Part shown: positions 11,990-22,858 of the stretch, piece by piece
Position numbering within the stretch: position 1 is the stretch's first letter
Layout of the letters: each line of letters opens with the position of its first letter
Assembly: GCA_012656075.1 (NCBI GenBank)
Contig: JAAKBF010000024.1
Span: 124,001 to 188,000, forward strand
DNA: 64,000 bases
Origin: Phytophthora hibernalis
Taxonomy: Eukaryota > Oomycota > Peronosporomycetes > Peronosporales > Peronosporaceae
Direction of reading: 5' to 3'
Program-made: the position numbers and the translations under genes
The notes under the pieces: generated by a model
What the model was told of the DNA's origin: nothing
The model's database searches: none
Seen by the model: the letters and a program-made list of their open reading frames with translations, nothing else

Positions 11990-12900
11990 TGTGAAGGTTG
12001 AGTGAGTGACTAGAGTGAGTGGCTTGTGTCTGCGACGGCCGATTTGGTTGTGAGCGTTCGTGGGCGCGGCGCGCGATCGCGAAGATGGAAATGTTATTGC
12101 GGCGCCGGGAATTCGAAGGAAAAGGCAGACGAGCCGATTTGGCTGCGGCAACTTTAGGTCAGAGAATAGCGCCACAAAATTTTAGGCTACAAACCGCTTA
12201 GGAACCGCTGCCGGCGGCGAGTAAAAGTGTACATCCATGTAAATGCACATGTATGTACACTGCTGGCAGTCTGCAGGATGCAGCGATCGATCGGGAGACC
12301 GAGCTTTAGTTAGACAATGGGACCCATTATGGGTATCCCTGGCAGGGGGCGCTCACTTCACACGCGTGGGACAAGAACTGCAATCCGAGCATCAGCTTCC
12401 GAAGCATTCAGAAGGACGGGGCGATCCTGGTGGAAGTGTAGACAAACATGGACGCCGTGTACGTACGAGCGCATTTACGAACGAGGGCTGGTGCTTTGCT
12501 GAACTGCGCGACGAGAAGTTTGGCTGGGACGTTTGTAACCGAGCAAGTCTTGATGGCGGCCTGGCAGAAAACTGAAGCGAGCGCATGCTGAGTCCTGGTG
12601 TGGATATGCCGTGTACGGGTTGCCACACATCATGGGGTGCCAAACTACATCGATGCCATTCTGCGATGGAAATATCCCATACAAAGAACTCGCTGTGCGC
12701 GCTGCCTTTTGTCAAAACCACTGGAAAGGAGCTCGATCACAGCATCGATGTCAAGCACGAGGTCAGCAGGTCCTGCAGTGCAGGACCCACGTTGCAGCCA
12801 GTTTGTACTCGCGCATCTTGTGATGAAGTACCAAAGCGCATTTGTTTTCGACTGCAATCGAATTGATACCCTGCTGAGCATGGAGCCTGCTGGACTGTCC

Positions 12901-12949
12901 AAAATAGCCGTTCATCATGTCCAGCCTGGACATGATGAACGGCTATTTT
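12901..12949. repeat. Perfect 49-nt palindrome
   Basis: Two 24-nt arms (from AAAATAGCCGTTCATCATGT to its exact complement) around one central C at 12925. The other inverted arm holds only one half of this sequence, at about 15118-15146, so the left copy gained the second half. A T-run follows at 12946-12951. Confidence 0.95.
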
Positions 12950-12985
12950 TTGTACGCGCCGCTTCAATGATTGATTCCTTCCTTG

Positions 12986-13515
12986 TGGCTCGAGCAATAA
13001 GCAGTACTTATTAAGCACCGCTGCTGATGTAGAGCTCACTGAGCACCACAATTAGAACTCTCCGTACGCTTCCCACCTTTGATTTTTCCTACAATAGAGG
13101 GATAATAATAGACTCAATCGCCGTTGGTGTCAAACGTCTCTATTCTCTGATGCAAGGCGCAACGGCAGTAAAGGTTTCGCCTTGCATTTATTTTTCGGCG
13201 ATCGGCCGAGGCTGCCATTAAAATGATCCTTCTAGTCGAGCAACATATGATGCTTTAATTTGAAGTTGTTATGTTGCTCAACTTATCAAATCGGATGAAT
13301 GCTGTCGGAACGTAGTAAAATCTGACGTGTCCATTCCATTGGGGCTGCAGAAGAGAGTGGGGTATTCAAGTTCCGGGCCTAACGCTGACACGCAGCCTAT
13401 TACACGTACCAACACTCCGCTCTCTGCCGTTGCCCACTAGTGTGAAAAAGAGATCTGCAGATCCAAAACTTCACTGGTATCGTACTTTCATTTGAAAGTG
13501 CTCAAATGCAGGATA
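12986..13515. repeat. Spacer with inverted repeat flanking kinase B (left copy)
   Basis: No gene seen. The segment at about 13225-13305 (CTAGTCGAGCAACAT ... AAATCGGATGAATG) is repeated in inverted, diverged form at about 14775-14855 on the other side of kinase B. Inside it GAGCAACATA pairs with TATGTTGCTC, so it can fold as a hairpin, as in miniature transposons. Confidence 0.6.
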
Positions 13516-14343
13516 CTACTGAAGCAATTGATGAGCGAGTACTTCAGACGTGGTGAGACGCTGGTTTGGGTCACTCTTTAGCAGTGCCGCCACGAGAGCG
13601 CACACCGCCTCTGAAATGAACGACGACATCTTCCACGCATCCACAACGCGGAGAACACCCAGCTGTAGGAAATCAGCAAAATCGTTTTCATTTTCCGACG
13701 CGCGCTGCACCAGAGGCGACCCCGTCAGCATGATGAATAGTGCAATGCCCAATGACCACATGTCGGCGCGCACGGGTGAGTACTGTTGGCCCTTCACGAC
13801 CTCAGGAGCCATGTAGTACGCTTTGCCCACCACCTCGGAGCACGTGCGCCCCGCGTCGGTCGTGAGACCGAAATCCGAAATCTTGCACACACCGCCACGT
13901 AGCAGTACGTTCTCCAGCGACACATCTCGGTGTGCGATACCATTCGTGTGAAGGAAGTGGAGACCGAGCGTCACCTCGCGAAAGAGGCGCAATGCTTCTT
14001 GCTCCGACACTCGGCCGTTCGGTGAGCGCTGCACTCGGTCCCAGAGGTCTCCCTCGGAGCAATGCTCCATGACGACGAACCACGACTCGTTGTGCAGGAA
14101 CTCTTGTCGGAAGTGCACGATGTTTGGGTGTGGTGGCAGCGTCAGCAGTTTGGTGATGGCTCGCCGTTCGTGCCACGGGTTGTCGGCGTTTGGGTGTGTC
14201 TTCAGCAGACTCGCGGCCAACTCGAGCGATACTTGCTTGATGGCCACGAGTTCGTTGTCGTTGTGCGTATCTTCGCAGGCGCACACGGCGCCGTAGAGGG
14301 CGTCGGCGATCTTGTTTTCGAGGCGGTAGCGCTGACGAATCAT
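13516..14343 (-). CDS. Small protein kinase, copy B
   Basis: Intact 275-residue kinase consisting of little more than the catalytic domain. It starts MIRQRYRLENKIADALYGAV with a degenerate glycine loop, then ELVAIKQVSLELA (catalytic Lys), a helix-C Glu candidate in ERRAITKL, the hinge VVMEHCSEGDLWD, HRDVSLEN in place of HRDLKPEN, DFGLTTDAG, YYMAPEVV, and DMWSLGIALFIMLTGSPL. All residues needed for phosphotransfer (K, HRD Asp, DFG Asp) are present. The close copy B' lies at 20114-20947 in the opposite orientation, and A, A' and D share the family signature. Substrate and pathway are unknown; the family looks like an oomycete expansion. Confidence 0.88.
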   Translation of the reverse strand: MIRQRYRLENKIADALYGAVCACEDTHNDNELVAIKQVSLELAASLLKTHPNADNPWHERRAITKLLTLPPHPNIVHFRQEFLHNESWFVVMEHCSEGDLWDRVQRSPNGRVSEQEALRLFREVTLGLHFLHTNGIAHRDVSLENVLLRGGVCKISDFGLTTDAGRTCSEVVGKAYYMAPEVVKGQQYSPVRADMWSLGIALFIMLTGSPLVQRASENENDFADFLQLGVLRVVDAWKMSSFISEAVCALVAALLKSDPNQRLTTSEVLAHQLLQ

Positions 14344-15054
14344 GACGTGAGTGGGGTTTTCTGGTGGTGGTTTGCTTGATAGACAGTCGAACGCTTTGGA
14401 CGACAGCTTCGGATGGTATCACGCCAAATGGAGAATGAGCTGAGCGTAATGTTACGTCGGACTTCAGTAGCATCTTAAAATGTTCAGAATGTCTGCGTTT
14501 TGGGCGATAATACTTCTGGAATCTCGTCTGTCAAGTCCACTTGATTGTTTTTAGGCTCTAGAACGAATACATCCCGGACAGTGCTGACATGTTGCTGTCA
14601 AATTGTACGGCGACAGCCAAATACATGTGCAGTGCATACCCGACTTGGCATGTCAAGTGCTAGCACTTTACGACCCAACAGTCGAGCTCGGTAGCCTGAA
14701 AACGCTCCACTAATTAGATCATTGCACGAAAGTTCACGTAAAAGAACTTTCGTGCAGCACAAAGGAAATCGACCTCCGAACGATTTGATAAGTTATGCAA
14801 CATAAGAGCTTCAAATTGAAGTGACATGTGTTGCTCGACTAGAAAGATGACGGTTGACATCTTTTTTAGTTGCATCCAAAACGTTTGCTGCGGTTGCACA
14901 GAGAATTGAGACGTTTAATATCAAGCGTTGCCGCGACGAGAATATCAAGCGAGTGAGTCAAAGGCTGGGGTATGAGTCTAATCGATGCTCTGTCGCGGCT
15001 TGCTCATTGAATTATGTTGAGTGATCGCATCGGGCAACATAAGGAGTGATGAGA
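14344..15054. repeat. Spacer with inverted repeat flanking kinase B (right copy)
   Basis: About 700 bp without a gene. It holds the inverted counterpart (about 14775-14855) of the 13225-13305 repeat, including the palindromic core CTTCAAATTGAAG at about 14809-14821. Confidence 0.55.
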
Positions 15055-18000
15055 AAAGATGGAAGGAATCAGCCTTGAAGCTCTTTGATTCAAAGTTTGA
15101 AGCGACGCCAAGCGTACAAAAAATGCCGTTCATCATGTCCAGCGGGGTACCAATTCGATTGCAGTCGGCCACAAACGCGCTTGGGCGACCGAGTAATACT
15201 TCAGGCAAGAGCGAGCTCTGTTACACGCGCGCCCAGAAGCGGGTTGCGGACTCCATTGCTTGCAATCTTGCAGCAAGGATAGCTCCTGCTGACCTCATGC
15301 TCAAGCTCGATGCCATCCCAAGCTCCTGTTAGAAGTCTTGACTCAGGACCTGAGGGAGTCGTTTGACAAAAAGGCAGCCTCCCTGAGATCGCTCACAGCG
15401 AGTTCGCCGTACGGACTTGCAACCTGGAATGGCATTGGCACCCGTAGAGATATCTGTAGCGCGATACCAGGACTCAGTTTGAGTTCGCTGGGCGAGCTTC
15501 AGTTCTCAGCCAGACAGCCATCAAGGCTTGCTCGGTTACTAATGTCCCAGCCAAACTTCCAGGCGCGCAGTTCAGCAAAGAACCAGCCCTCGTTCGTAAA
15601 TGCGCTCGTACGTAGTTGTCTACACTTCCACCAGGATCGCCTTCTGAATGCTTCGGAATCTGAGGCTCGGATTGCAAGTCTTGTCCCACGTGTGTGAAGT
15701 GAGCGCCGCCTGGCCAGGGATATCCATCGGCTCTTTCCGATAATAGGAACACTAAAGCTCGGTCTGTCGCCGCCTGCAGCACTGCAGCAGTGTAAATGCT
15801 CTTCACACTCGCCGCCGGCAGCTGGATTCCCAGGCTACTGCTGCGGTTTGTAGGCCAGGCTTCATCGCCTACAAATTGTAGCGGAAAAGCGCGTGTGCAC
15901 TATTCCCGGAGTCATCACGAAAAGTCTGACCTAAGGTTGCCGCAGCCGGCTCGTCTCCCGCCCTTTCCTTCCATTTCCGGCGCCGCGCAATAACATTTCC
16001 TTGTCTCGAGAAATGGCGCGCGACCACGAACGCTCACAACCAAATCGGCCGTCGCAGACACAAGCCACTCACTCTAGTCACTCACTCAACCTTCACAATG
16101 CTCTTCGCCGACCGGTTCCGTCTGCGCCGCCCACTCAACGACGCGCTGTACGGCCCCGTGGCGCTCTACGAGGACGGCGCCGAGCTGGTGGCCATCAAGC
16201 AGGTGTCGCTCGCGCGCGCCGTGGCGGCTCTGCGCCGCAACCCCAACATGGACAACCCGTGGAGCGAGCGCCGCGTGATCGCGCGCCTCATGACGCTGCC
16301 GCCGCACGCCAACGTGGTGCGCTTCCGCGGCGAGTTCCTGCAGGGCCAGGACACGTGGTGCGTCGTCATGGACTTTTGCGCGGGCGGCGACCTGTGGGAC
16401 CTGCTGGAGCGCGCGCCCAAGAACCGCCTGCCGGAGACGCGCGTTGCAGCTGTTCGCCCAGTGCGCCAGCGGCCTGCGCTTCCTGCACGCGCACGGCATC
16501 GCGCACCGCGACCTGTCGCTCGAGAACGTCTTCTACTGCCGCGACGTGTGCAAACTCGGAGACTTTGGACTCAGCACGGACGCGCCGCAGCGAGGCGCAG
16601 GAGAAGCCGTGGGGAAGGCCTACTACATGGCGCCAGAGGTCGTGGCCCAGCAGCCGTACGACGCGCTGGCCGCCGACATGTGGTCGCTCGGCATCATGCT
16701 CTTCATCCTGCTCACGGGCTCGCCGCTCACGACCATGGCAGCCAGAGGCAACAAGGCCTTCTGTGCCTTCTGTGAGCTGGGCGTGGCCAAGGTTCTCGAC
16801 TCGTGGGGCTCTCGGACAGCATCTCCCGCTCTACGGTTGCGTTGCTGGACAGGTTGCTGAGTGTGGACCCGGCAAGGAGACCCACAGCAGAGGAACTGGT
16901 GGAGTTCCTAGAGATGGAGCCCACGGCACAGTAGACTGGAGACCCAAGTAGATGGAGATAGTGCGTAAGAACGACGGATGAAGTCGTACACAGTTTGTAA
17001 GCAGAGCGTAATAATGGTCATATAAAGATTGGTACAGTATCCTAAGCTTCACATGTCAGTAGCTGTTGCCATGAGAGCAAGGACTAGCAACAGACGCAGT
17101 CAATCATGGCCGTTGCAATAGGGGTTCGCAAGCTTTGGAATCGTAGCTTGAACAGCAGTCGCAGGCAATCATGACCGTCGCAAAAAGTTTCGCAAGCTTT
17201 GGATTCGTAGCGTGGAGGAGATTGCGAGGCGCTGAACGGACGGCGGCAAGCACGGCGACAGGTTGATGTGGCAACTCCAGTGCAGATATAGCAGCTCGTG
17301 ACGCGAGTAACGGGCCAAGACTCGATGGCAGGTGACGAAGGCACAAGACGCTTGCTGAGGCTCGCGACCGTCGCGGCGACCACCTTCTGAGCCGTTCGTC
17401 TGCGCCAAACCGCCGTTGGAATCATCTCGAGCCGTTGGTTCCTAATGGACACCAGATCTCTTTGCAGTACGTTGCTGGCAGGATCTCACATCGAGGCCAA
17501 ATATACACCACGTTTCTGGTCTGCTACAAGCAGGCATCAAGGCAACAGCGACCAGCGTCGAACCCCTACAAAAGTATTACCAGCATAGAGCGCGTTGGGC
17601 TGATGTTCACCGCTCTGGGTGCCAGTGCAACACGAACAAACTGACACCATTGATGCTCTTCTAACATTCGCCGCTGCAGTCTTTCGTTGTGAAGCCATTT
17701 CTGGATACATGTAGCAAGCTTTGCGAACTAGGCACTATCTGAGGTGTTACTCATGTCCGCGGCTGGTTAGCAAAACAAAGTACATGATTACAGTAACCAG
17801 AAGCATCGAGGGAAGCAGGCTGGAAGTTCTCTGCTGGATCATCGAGTACGAAGCCGGAGCCACCTCAATGATCTTCGTCTGCTAAGTCTCTCACCTTTGC
17901 TGTCGTTTTGCGTCAAGAAGAGGTGTCTGTCGACGGCGACCACTCTCTTATCTCTTTTTGGCGAACGCTTTTCTTTAATTCGTCATTTGAATCGAGTGGA

Positions 18001-18255
18001 GTTGCATCCCCTGAAATAAGCAGAGGACACCTGCCGTAGCACCCGAATCCAGGGTAAATGCATACCTGGGCTTGCATGCCGGCACTAGAGGGCTTTAGTC
18101 TAAAGTTTAGACACACCTCAGCTCACTCCGACAAGAATGAGTGTCTTCTCATGTAACTCCGCCTATCTCACTGCCAAACACCGACGAGGTCGCAGTCAAA
18201 CATCACTCCAGCAATCAAAAACTGCTAGTCAACCGAGGCTGTAATACTAGACTAA
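15055..18255. repeat. Right arm of the 3-kb inverted duplication
   Basis: Reverse complement of 9995-12985. It carries kinase copy A' on the plus strand plus flanking non-coding DNA. The arm is slightly longer than the left one because of indels at the outer end (for example extra sequence around 17950-18060). Confidence 0.85.
16098..16934 (+). pseudogene. Small protein kinase, copy A' (two frame breaks)
   Basis: Inverted near-identical copy of kinase A, starting MLFADRFRLRRPLND at 16098. The N-terminal half is intact here (AIKQVSLARAV, WCVVMDFCAGGDLWD). The frame is lost near 16440, where two bases of a GC repeat are missing relative to copy A, and again at GGGG 16805-16808, where copy A has five G. 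The sense resumes after each: HRDLSLEN, DFGLST, YYMAPEVV, MWSLGIMLF, then DPARRPTAEELVEFLEMEP. Both breaks are repeat-length changes, so they may be sequencing errors. If real, both A copies are dead kinases. Confidence 0.75.
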
Positions 18256-20113
18256 GCTTAGGAGCACCGTCGCCAGCAACCACAATCATGCAATGCAGAT
18301 GTTGAAGGGTACAGGAGAGACTGCGGCGAACAAAATGAAACTTATCCACCATTTAGAGTTATCGAGATAATCGACTTTAAAGTTGACCGCCTGTTACCTA
18401 GCCGAAATTTTAAATTGTTGTTGTCTTTGTATCCCTTTCAAAGCGTAAAACTACTCTGAAAGGATAAAAAGACAACAACAAGAAAGCGTAAAACTACACT
18501 CTGTCGATTGCTTTTAACAAGAGCTTTCCGATAATACACTTTTCACAAAAATTGATAAAATATTGCGACCACCAGCCAAACAAAATGTTCCGCCATTTTG
18601 GGGGTATGAAAATGGAGCTAATTTTTTCCAGAGCGTGCCACTTCACCAATTCTAACCTTTTCAAGTGGACAAGAGCTCAAAATGAGCGCAAGACGCCCCT
18701 CGTACGAGAGGTGTGCCTAAATCGCGATTCGTACTTTGGTTGATAAGTATCATTTGGTTTGACGCCGTCTCCTGGAGAAAACGTTCCTAAAAATGCACCT
18801 AAAATGCACTAAATGTCCTAATGTAAATTACCCGATTTGGATAATTTGCTCTAAAATCGGCCTAAATTACCATCAGGTAATTTATTAATACCATTTAATA
18901 GTCAAAACAAGTACCGGTAAATACCTCGCAGGGGACAACCTTGACTCTTCATTCCGCATTCTACTATGGATCTCAACGGCTACTGCCAACACAAGGCTGG
19001 GGAGACCAACAGCACCTGATGGGCCTAGTTGACAAGGCACCATCCAAACAGTGTCTCGGAGCTCGTTCCCGCAGCGTCACGGCGAAAGCAGGGGCAGAGG
19101 ACCCCCGCCGGAGACGAAAGCGTGAGGGCAATACGTGAGGCCGGAGGTTCTATTCTACCCTCGACGAGCTATGCCACCCAGCGATTGTTTTCTCTTGCTT
19201 GATCTCATGTCACGCAACATAACAACTTCAACAACGTCGCGCAACAAACACAATTCAAGCGCAACATAACAACTTCAACAGATGCCGTCCTAAAATGCAC
19301 CTAAAAGTCCTAAAAATACCGTAAGATATCGCGGTATATTGCAGTTTTTAGATCGGTTTTTAGAGCAAATTATCCTTGTTACCAGCCGCGCTTCGCTTGG
19401 CTCGCGATATGGGTATTCGAGCAGGGCGTAGCTGCATGCTATCTGTACTAGAGCCGGTCGTAGCACACAGCAATAGTGAGGTGATTTCGGCACGACCGGG
19501 ACCTCCGTTGTAAAAACATACGATTCATTCGTCACTTAGAAGCGCAGTTTAAATGCGTTATTGGTGCGCGTTGCTGGCAGCAATCCTGCGGGGGCAATGA
19601 TTGTTGGCACACGCACCGCAGGCGATGACAGCGCTCGACTGGTATCATGTGTCTAGCGATGAGAGCACTTCATAAAGTGGAGCGCTCAAGTTTCTACCGC
19701 GTCTCGTCATTTTTACACATCCGAACGCACAGGCTGCATTTGCCAAAGGAGACGTGCTGGCATGCCTGCTTGCCAACGAGGAGGCCTCTTTCCGGATAGA
19801 GAGCGTATTCTCGCGCTCAAACTTAAACCAACCTGGTTAGCGATCGCGACTTTGCTGACATTAGCTGCTGTAAAGCAGCAGCAATCAATTGGCCTCGTCT
19901 TCCTGCGATCTGGACTGCAGAAATTTTATTCGACGAGAGGGTTAAAGCTCGACGAGTTGTCTTAGTGCAACTCCGCCTGAACACTATTTGCTGAGGCGGC
20001 GCAGACCCGTCTGATCCGCAACCGGATCGCGTAGCATTATTGTGTTCATTCCCCTTTGGCGTCCAGAGCTGCCATCCAAAACGCCCAAAGCTATTCCGCG
20101 ACCACACCACGTC
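18256..20113. repeat. Gene-poor region with hairpin and dispersed repeats
   Basis: No gene seen in about 1.85 kb. A hairpin sits at about 18415-18483, with arms TTGTTGTTGTCTTTGTATCC and its near complement. The word AAAGCGTAAAACTAC occurs once in the hairpin loop and again just after it, like a duplicated target or unit. At 18790-18900 and 19285-19375 there are AT-rich repeats of the type CCTAAAATGCACC. Copies of GCAACATAACAACTTCAAC lie at 19210-19280. Confidence 0.6.
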
Positions 20114-20947
20114 ATGATCCGTCAGCGTTATCGCCTCAAGCATAAGGTCGGCGATGCTCTCTACGGCGCCGTGTGCGCCTGCGAAGATACTCACAACGAC
20201 AACGAGCTCGTGGCCATCAAACAAGTCTCACTCGAGCTGGCCGCGAGTCTGCTGAAGACACACCCAAACGCCGACAACCCGTGGCACGAACGGCGAGCCA
20301 TCACCAAACTGCTGACGCTGCCATCACACCCAAACATCGTGCACTTCCAACAAGAGTTCCTGCACAACGAGTCGTGGTTCGTCGTCATGGAGCATTGCTC
20401 CGAGGGAGACCTCTGGGACCGAGTACAGCGCTCGCCGAACGGCCGAGTGCCGGAGCAAGAAGCATTGCGCCTCTTTCGCGAGGTGACGCTCGGTCTCCAC
20501 TTCCTTCACACGAATGGTATCGCACACCGAGATGTGTCGCTGGAGAACGTACTGCTACGTGGCGGTGTGTGCAAGATTTCGGATTTCGGTCTCACGACCG
20601 ACGCGGGGCGCACGTGCTTCGAGGTGGTGGGCAAAGCGTACTACATGGCTCCTGAGGTCGTGAAGGGCCAACAGTACTCACCCGCGCGCGCCGACATGTG
20701 GTCACTAGGTATTGTGCTGTTCATCATGCTGACAGGGTCACCGCTGGTGCACCGCGCGGCCGAAAATGAGAACGACTTTGCCGCGTTCCTGCAGCTAGGC
20801 GTCCGCCGAGTGGTTCATGCGTGGAAGATGTCCTCTTTCATTTCAGAGGCGGCGTGCGACATCATGTCGGCACTACTGAAGCGCGACCCAAACCAACGCC
20901 TGACCACAACTGAAGTGCTCGGTCATCCGCTACTGCAGCTGCAGTGA
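20114..20947 (+). CDS. Small protein kinase, copy B'
   Basis: Intact 277-residue kinase, very similar to copy B on the opposite strand. The start MIRQRYRLKHKVGDALYGAV at 20114 is chosen by matching copy B; an in-frame ATG at 20042 would add 24 residues without counterpart. Motifs: VAIKQVSLELA, HRDVSLEN, DFGLTTDAG, YYMAPEVV, DMWSLGIVLFIMLTGSPL. Differences from B are scattered substitutions without frame damage, so both appear functional. The flanking DNA does not match B's flanks clearly, so the duplication is older than that of A/A'. Confidence 0.88.
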   Translation: MIRQRYRLKHKVGDALYGAVCACEDTHNDNELVAIKQVSLELAASLLKTHPNADNPWHERRAITKLLTLPSHPNIVHFQQEFLHNESWFVVMEHCSEGDLWDRVQRSPNGRVPEQEALRLFREVTLGLHFLHTNGIAHRDVSLENVLLRGGVCKISDFGLTTDAGRTCFEVVGKAYYMAPEVVKGQQYSPARADMWSLGIVLFIMLTGSPLVHRAAENENDFAAFLQLGVRRVVHAWKMSSFISEAACDIMSALLKRDPNQRLTTTEVLGHPLLQLQ

Positions 20948-21925
20948 AATTATTATGCTTAGGTTCTAATGTATCGAGAACGGTTTGTTGTGTGCGTTCA
21001 GTTTGTGCTGCGTCTATGATGCTTTGGCGGTGTTGAACCAAAAACAAGAATGTAACTTATGGATGAGATTCTGTTTAGCCTCTGTAAATCCCAGAACTGC
21101 CACATGCACATTGTTGTGAATCGCAACTTGAGATTGCACCTTCATCCTTCTTTTGGCAATTATAAAATAACACCAATTTATTAATTTCTTTTTTTCAACT
21201 TATACATGTAGATGTATCACCAACGCAATAATTATTTCCTCAAAAAATACCTGTGCGGAATATATTGGCAATTGGCATCGATGGGCCAGGAGGTGGATTC
21301 TTGATTTCCCGGTGGCCCTTCAGCGCGCGGTTGTGACCCGCTGAGTCTGAGTGCGGACCATGGACGCTTTGATGCGGTGGAAGTTCCACCGTGGAACTGA
21401 AAATGACCGGTAGAGTTGTTTTGAATAGCATGTGCCGGCTCGCGACATCGATGCTTAGCTGGGGCTGGAGTATCCGGACCACATAAAAGTTGGTGCACAT
21501 CGAACCTGAAATGAACACCCACTCAACCGTTGGGTCAACGTGGCCAGACCGAAGGATGCTTTCCATCTTGCAATCCGTTTGCCGTTTTGATGTCTGTGAT
21601 CAATCGGAAGGTGACGCTAATTGCTCGTTACCACAGTGGCGAGTGCACACGTCTGGGCCACGAGACTGATGAAGTGTGTCAAATGAGGCCCGGGTGGGTT
21701 GCCAATTGCGCTCGTTCTTCGACCTTTTAACCCAGACGACAGCCAACCAACACCGCTGTTAATCGAGTCTTAGCGGGCGAAGATGGTTGCGCACAGATGC
21801 TTCGTGCTTCAACGAACCAAGACTCATCCAGTGGACGGTCGAGTCGACGGTCCGACCGTCGACCGTGCTACGCATAAACTCAAGCGTCGTTGCGGACCCA
21901 TGGACAAACGAGGCCTCGTTCCTGC
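20948..21925. other. Intergenic, no gene seen
   Basis: About 980 bp between kinases B' and D. AT-rich first half (21130-21250), then GC-balanced sequence without a convincing reading frame. Confidence 0.5.
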
Positions 21926-21942
21926 CACTCATTTCGCTTTTC
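21926..21942 (+). promoter_or_regulatory. Oomycete Inr/FPR-like core promoter of kinase D
   Basis: CACTCATTTCGCTTTT matches the oomycete core promoter layout, an initiator of the TCATTY type followed by a T-rich flanking region. It lies about 45-55 bp before the kinase ATG at 21983. Assigned from the known consensus; no transcript start is available. Confidence 0.5.
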
Positions 21943-21982
21943 TCGAGGCAGGACGGACGAAATAAACAACTGCGCGGCGCTG

Positions 21983-22858
21983 ATGGCAGCCCAAATCGTG
22001 TTTCGCAACCAGTTTGTGGTTCAAGCGCGGCTTCACGCCACGCTGTTCGGCGACATCTGGATTTGTCGTGATCTGCAGAACGACAACCAACTCGTTGCGG
22101 TGAAACAAGTCCGGCTCAGTCGCGCGAGACACGCGCTCGCACGTGGTCTTTTGCTTGATAACCCATGGGATGAACGCCGCACACTAGACACGCTTCTCAC
22201 GTTGGGACCACATGACAACGTGCTGCAAACCTTCCAGCATTTCCAGCAGGACGATTCGTGGTTTGTGGTCATGGAGTACTGCCAAGGCGGCGATCTGTGG
22301 CAGACACTGGAGCAACTACCACACAACCGCCTGCCCGAGATCCAGGCTCTACCGCTCTTCTCACAAATCGTTCGAGGTGTGCACCTGCTTCACACCAATG
22401 GCATCGCGCACCGAGACCTATCTCTCGAAAACGTGCTGATGAGCCGTAATGGCGACGTCGGTGATCCTATCTTCGGCACCGCCAAGATCTGCGACTTTGG
22501 GTTGAGCACCATCGCTGCTCGCGTCTGCCATGAGCGCGTAGGCAAGGCCTATTACATGGCGCCTGAAGTTGTTGCGGGTGTCGCCTACGATCCTCTGGCC
22601 GCCGACGTGTGGTCGCTGGGTATCGTCTTGTTTGTGATGCTGACTGGCTCGCCACTCACGGCGCTCGCATCCGAGAAGGAGGAAACGTTTGTCGCGCTAA
22701 TGAAATGCGGTGTCGGTCATATCCTCGAGTCGTGGCACATGGATGACCTTGTTTCGCTCGCAACGGTGCACTTGCTGGTTGGAATGCTACAGGTCGACCC
22801 TGCGGCTCGTTTCACGATGGATAACGTGGTCGAGCATCCGGGTTTAATGCCTTTCTAG
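21983..22858 (+). CDS. Small protein kinase D
   Basis: Intact 291-residue kinase starting MAAQIVFRNQFVVQ, the first ATG after the core promoter. Motifs: QLVAVKQVRLSRA, WFVVMEYCQGGDLWQ, HRDLSLENVL, an insertion of about 10 residues (RNGDVGDPIFGTA) before KICDFGLST, then YYMAPEVV and DVWSLGIVLFVMLTGSPL. It shares HRDxSLEN and the missing glycine-rich loop with A and B but is clearly more distant. With A, A', B and B' it forms a cluster of five. Substrate unknown. Confidence 0.88.
   Translation: MAAQIVFRNQFVVQARLHATLFGDIWICRDLQNDNQLVAVKQVRLSRARHALARGLLLDNPWDERRTLDTLLTLGPHDNVLQTFQHFQQDDSWFVVMEYCQGGDLWQTLEQLPHNRLPEIQALPLFSQIVRGVHLLHTNGIAHRDLSLENVLMSRNGDVGDPIFGTAKICDFGLSTIAARVCHERVGKAYYMAPEVVAGVAYDPLAADVWSLGIVLFVMLTGSPLTALASEKEETFVALMKCGVGHILESWHMDDLVSLATVHLLVGMLQVDPAARFTMDNVVEHPGLMPF

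Larger units (their letters stand above)
9995..12985. repeat. Left arm of a 3-kb inverted duplication
   Basis: This stretch is the reverse complement of 15055-18255. Outermost recognisable match: CCTCGGTTG...AGCAGTTTTTGATTGCT near 10015-10050, against 18195-18235 in inverted order. Innermost match: GATTCCTTCC at about 12970-12980, against about 15060. Identity is very high over the kinase (about 11150-12100) and lower at the outer ends, where indels accumulate. The arm carries kinase copy A on the minus strand. The spacer between the arms holds a different kinase (B). Confidence 0.85.

Noticed and set aside
12243..15806. Several 60-140-residue frames in the arms and spacer
   Set aside because: They differ between arms by frame-breaking indels and have no known domain.
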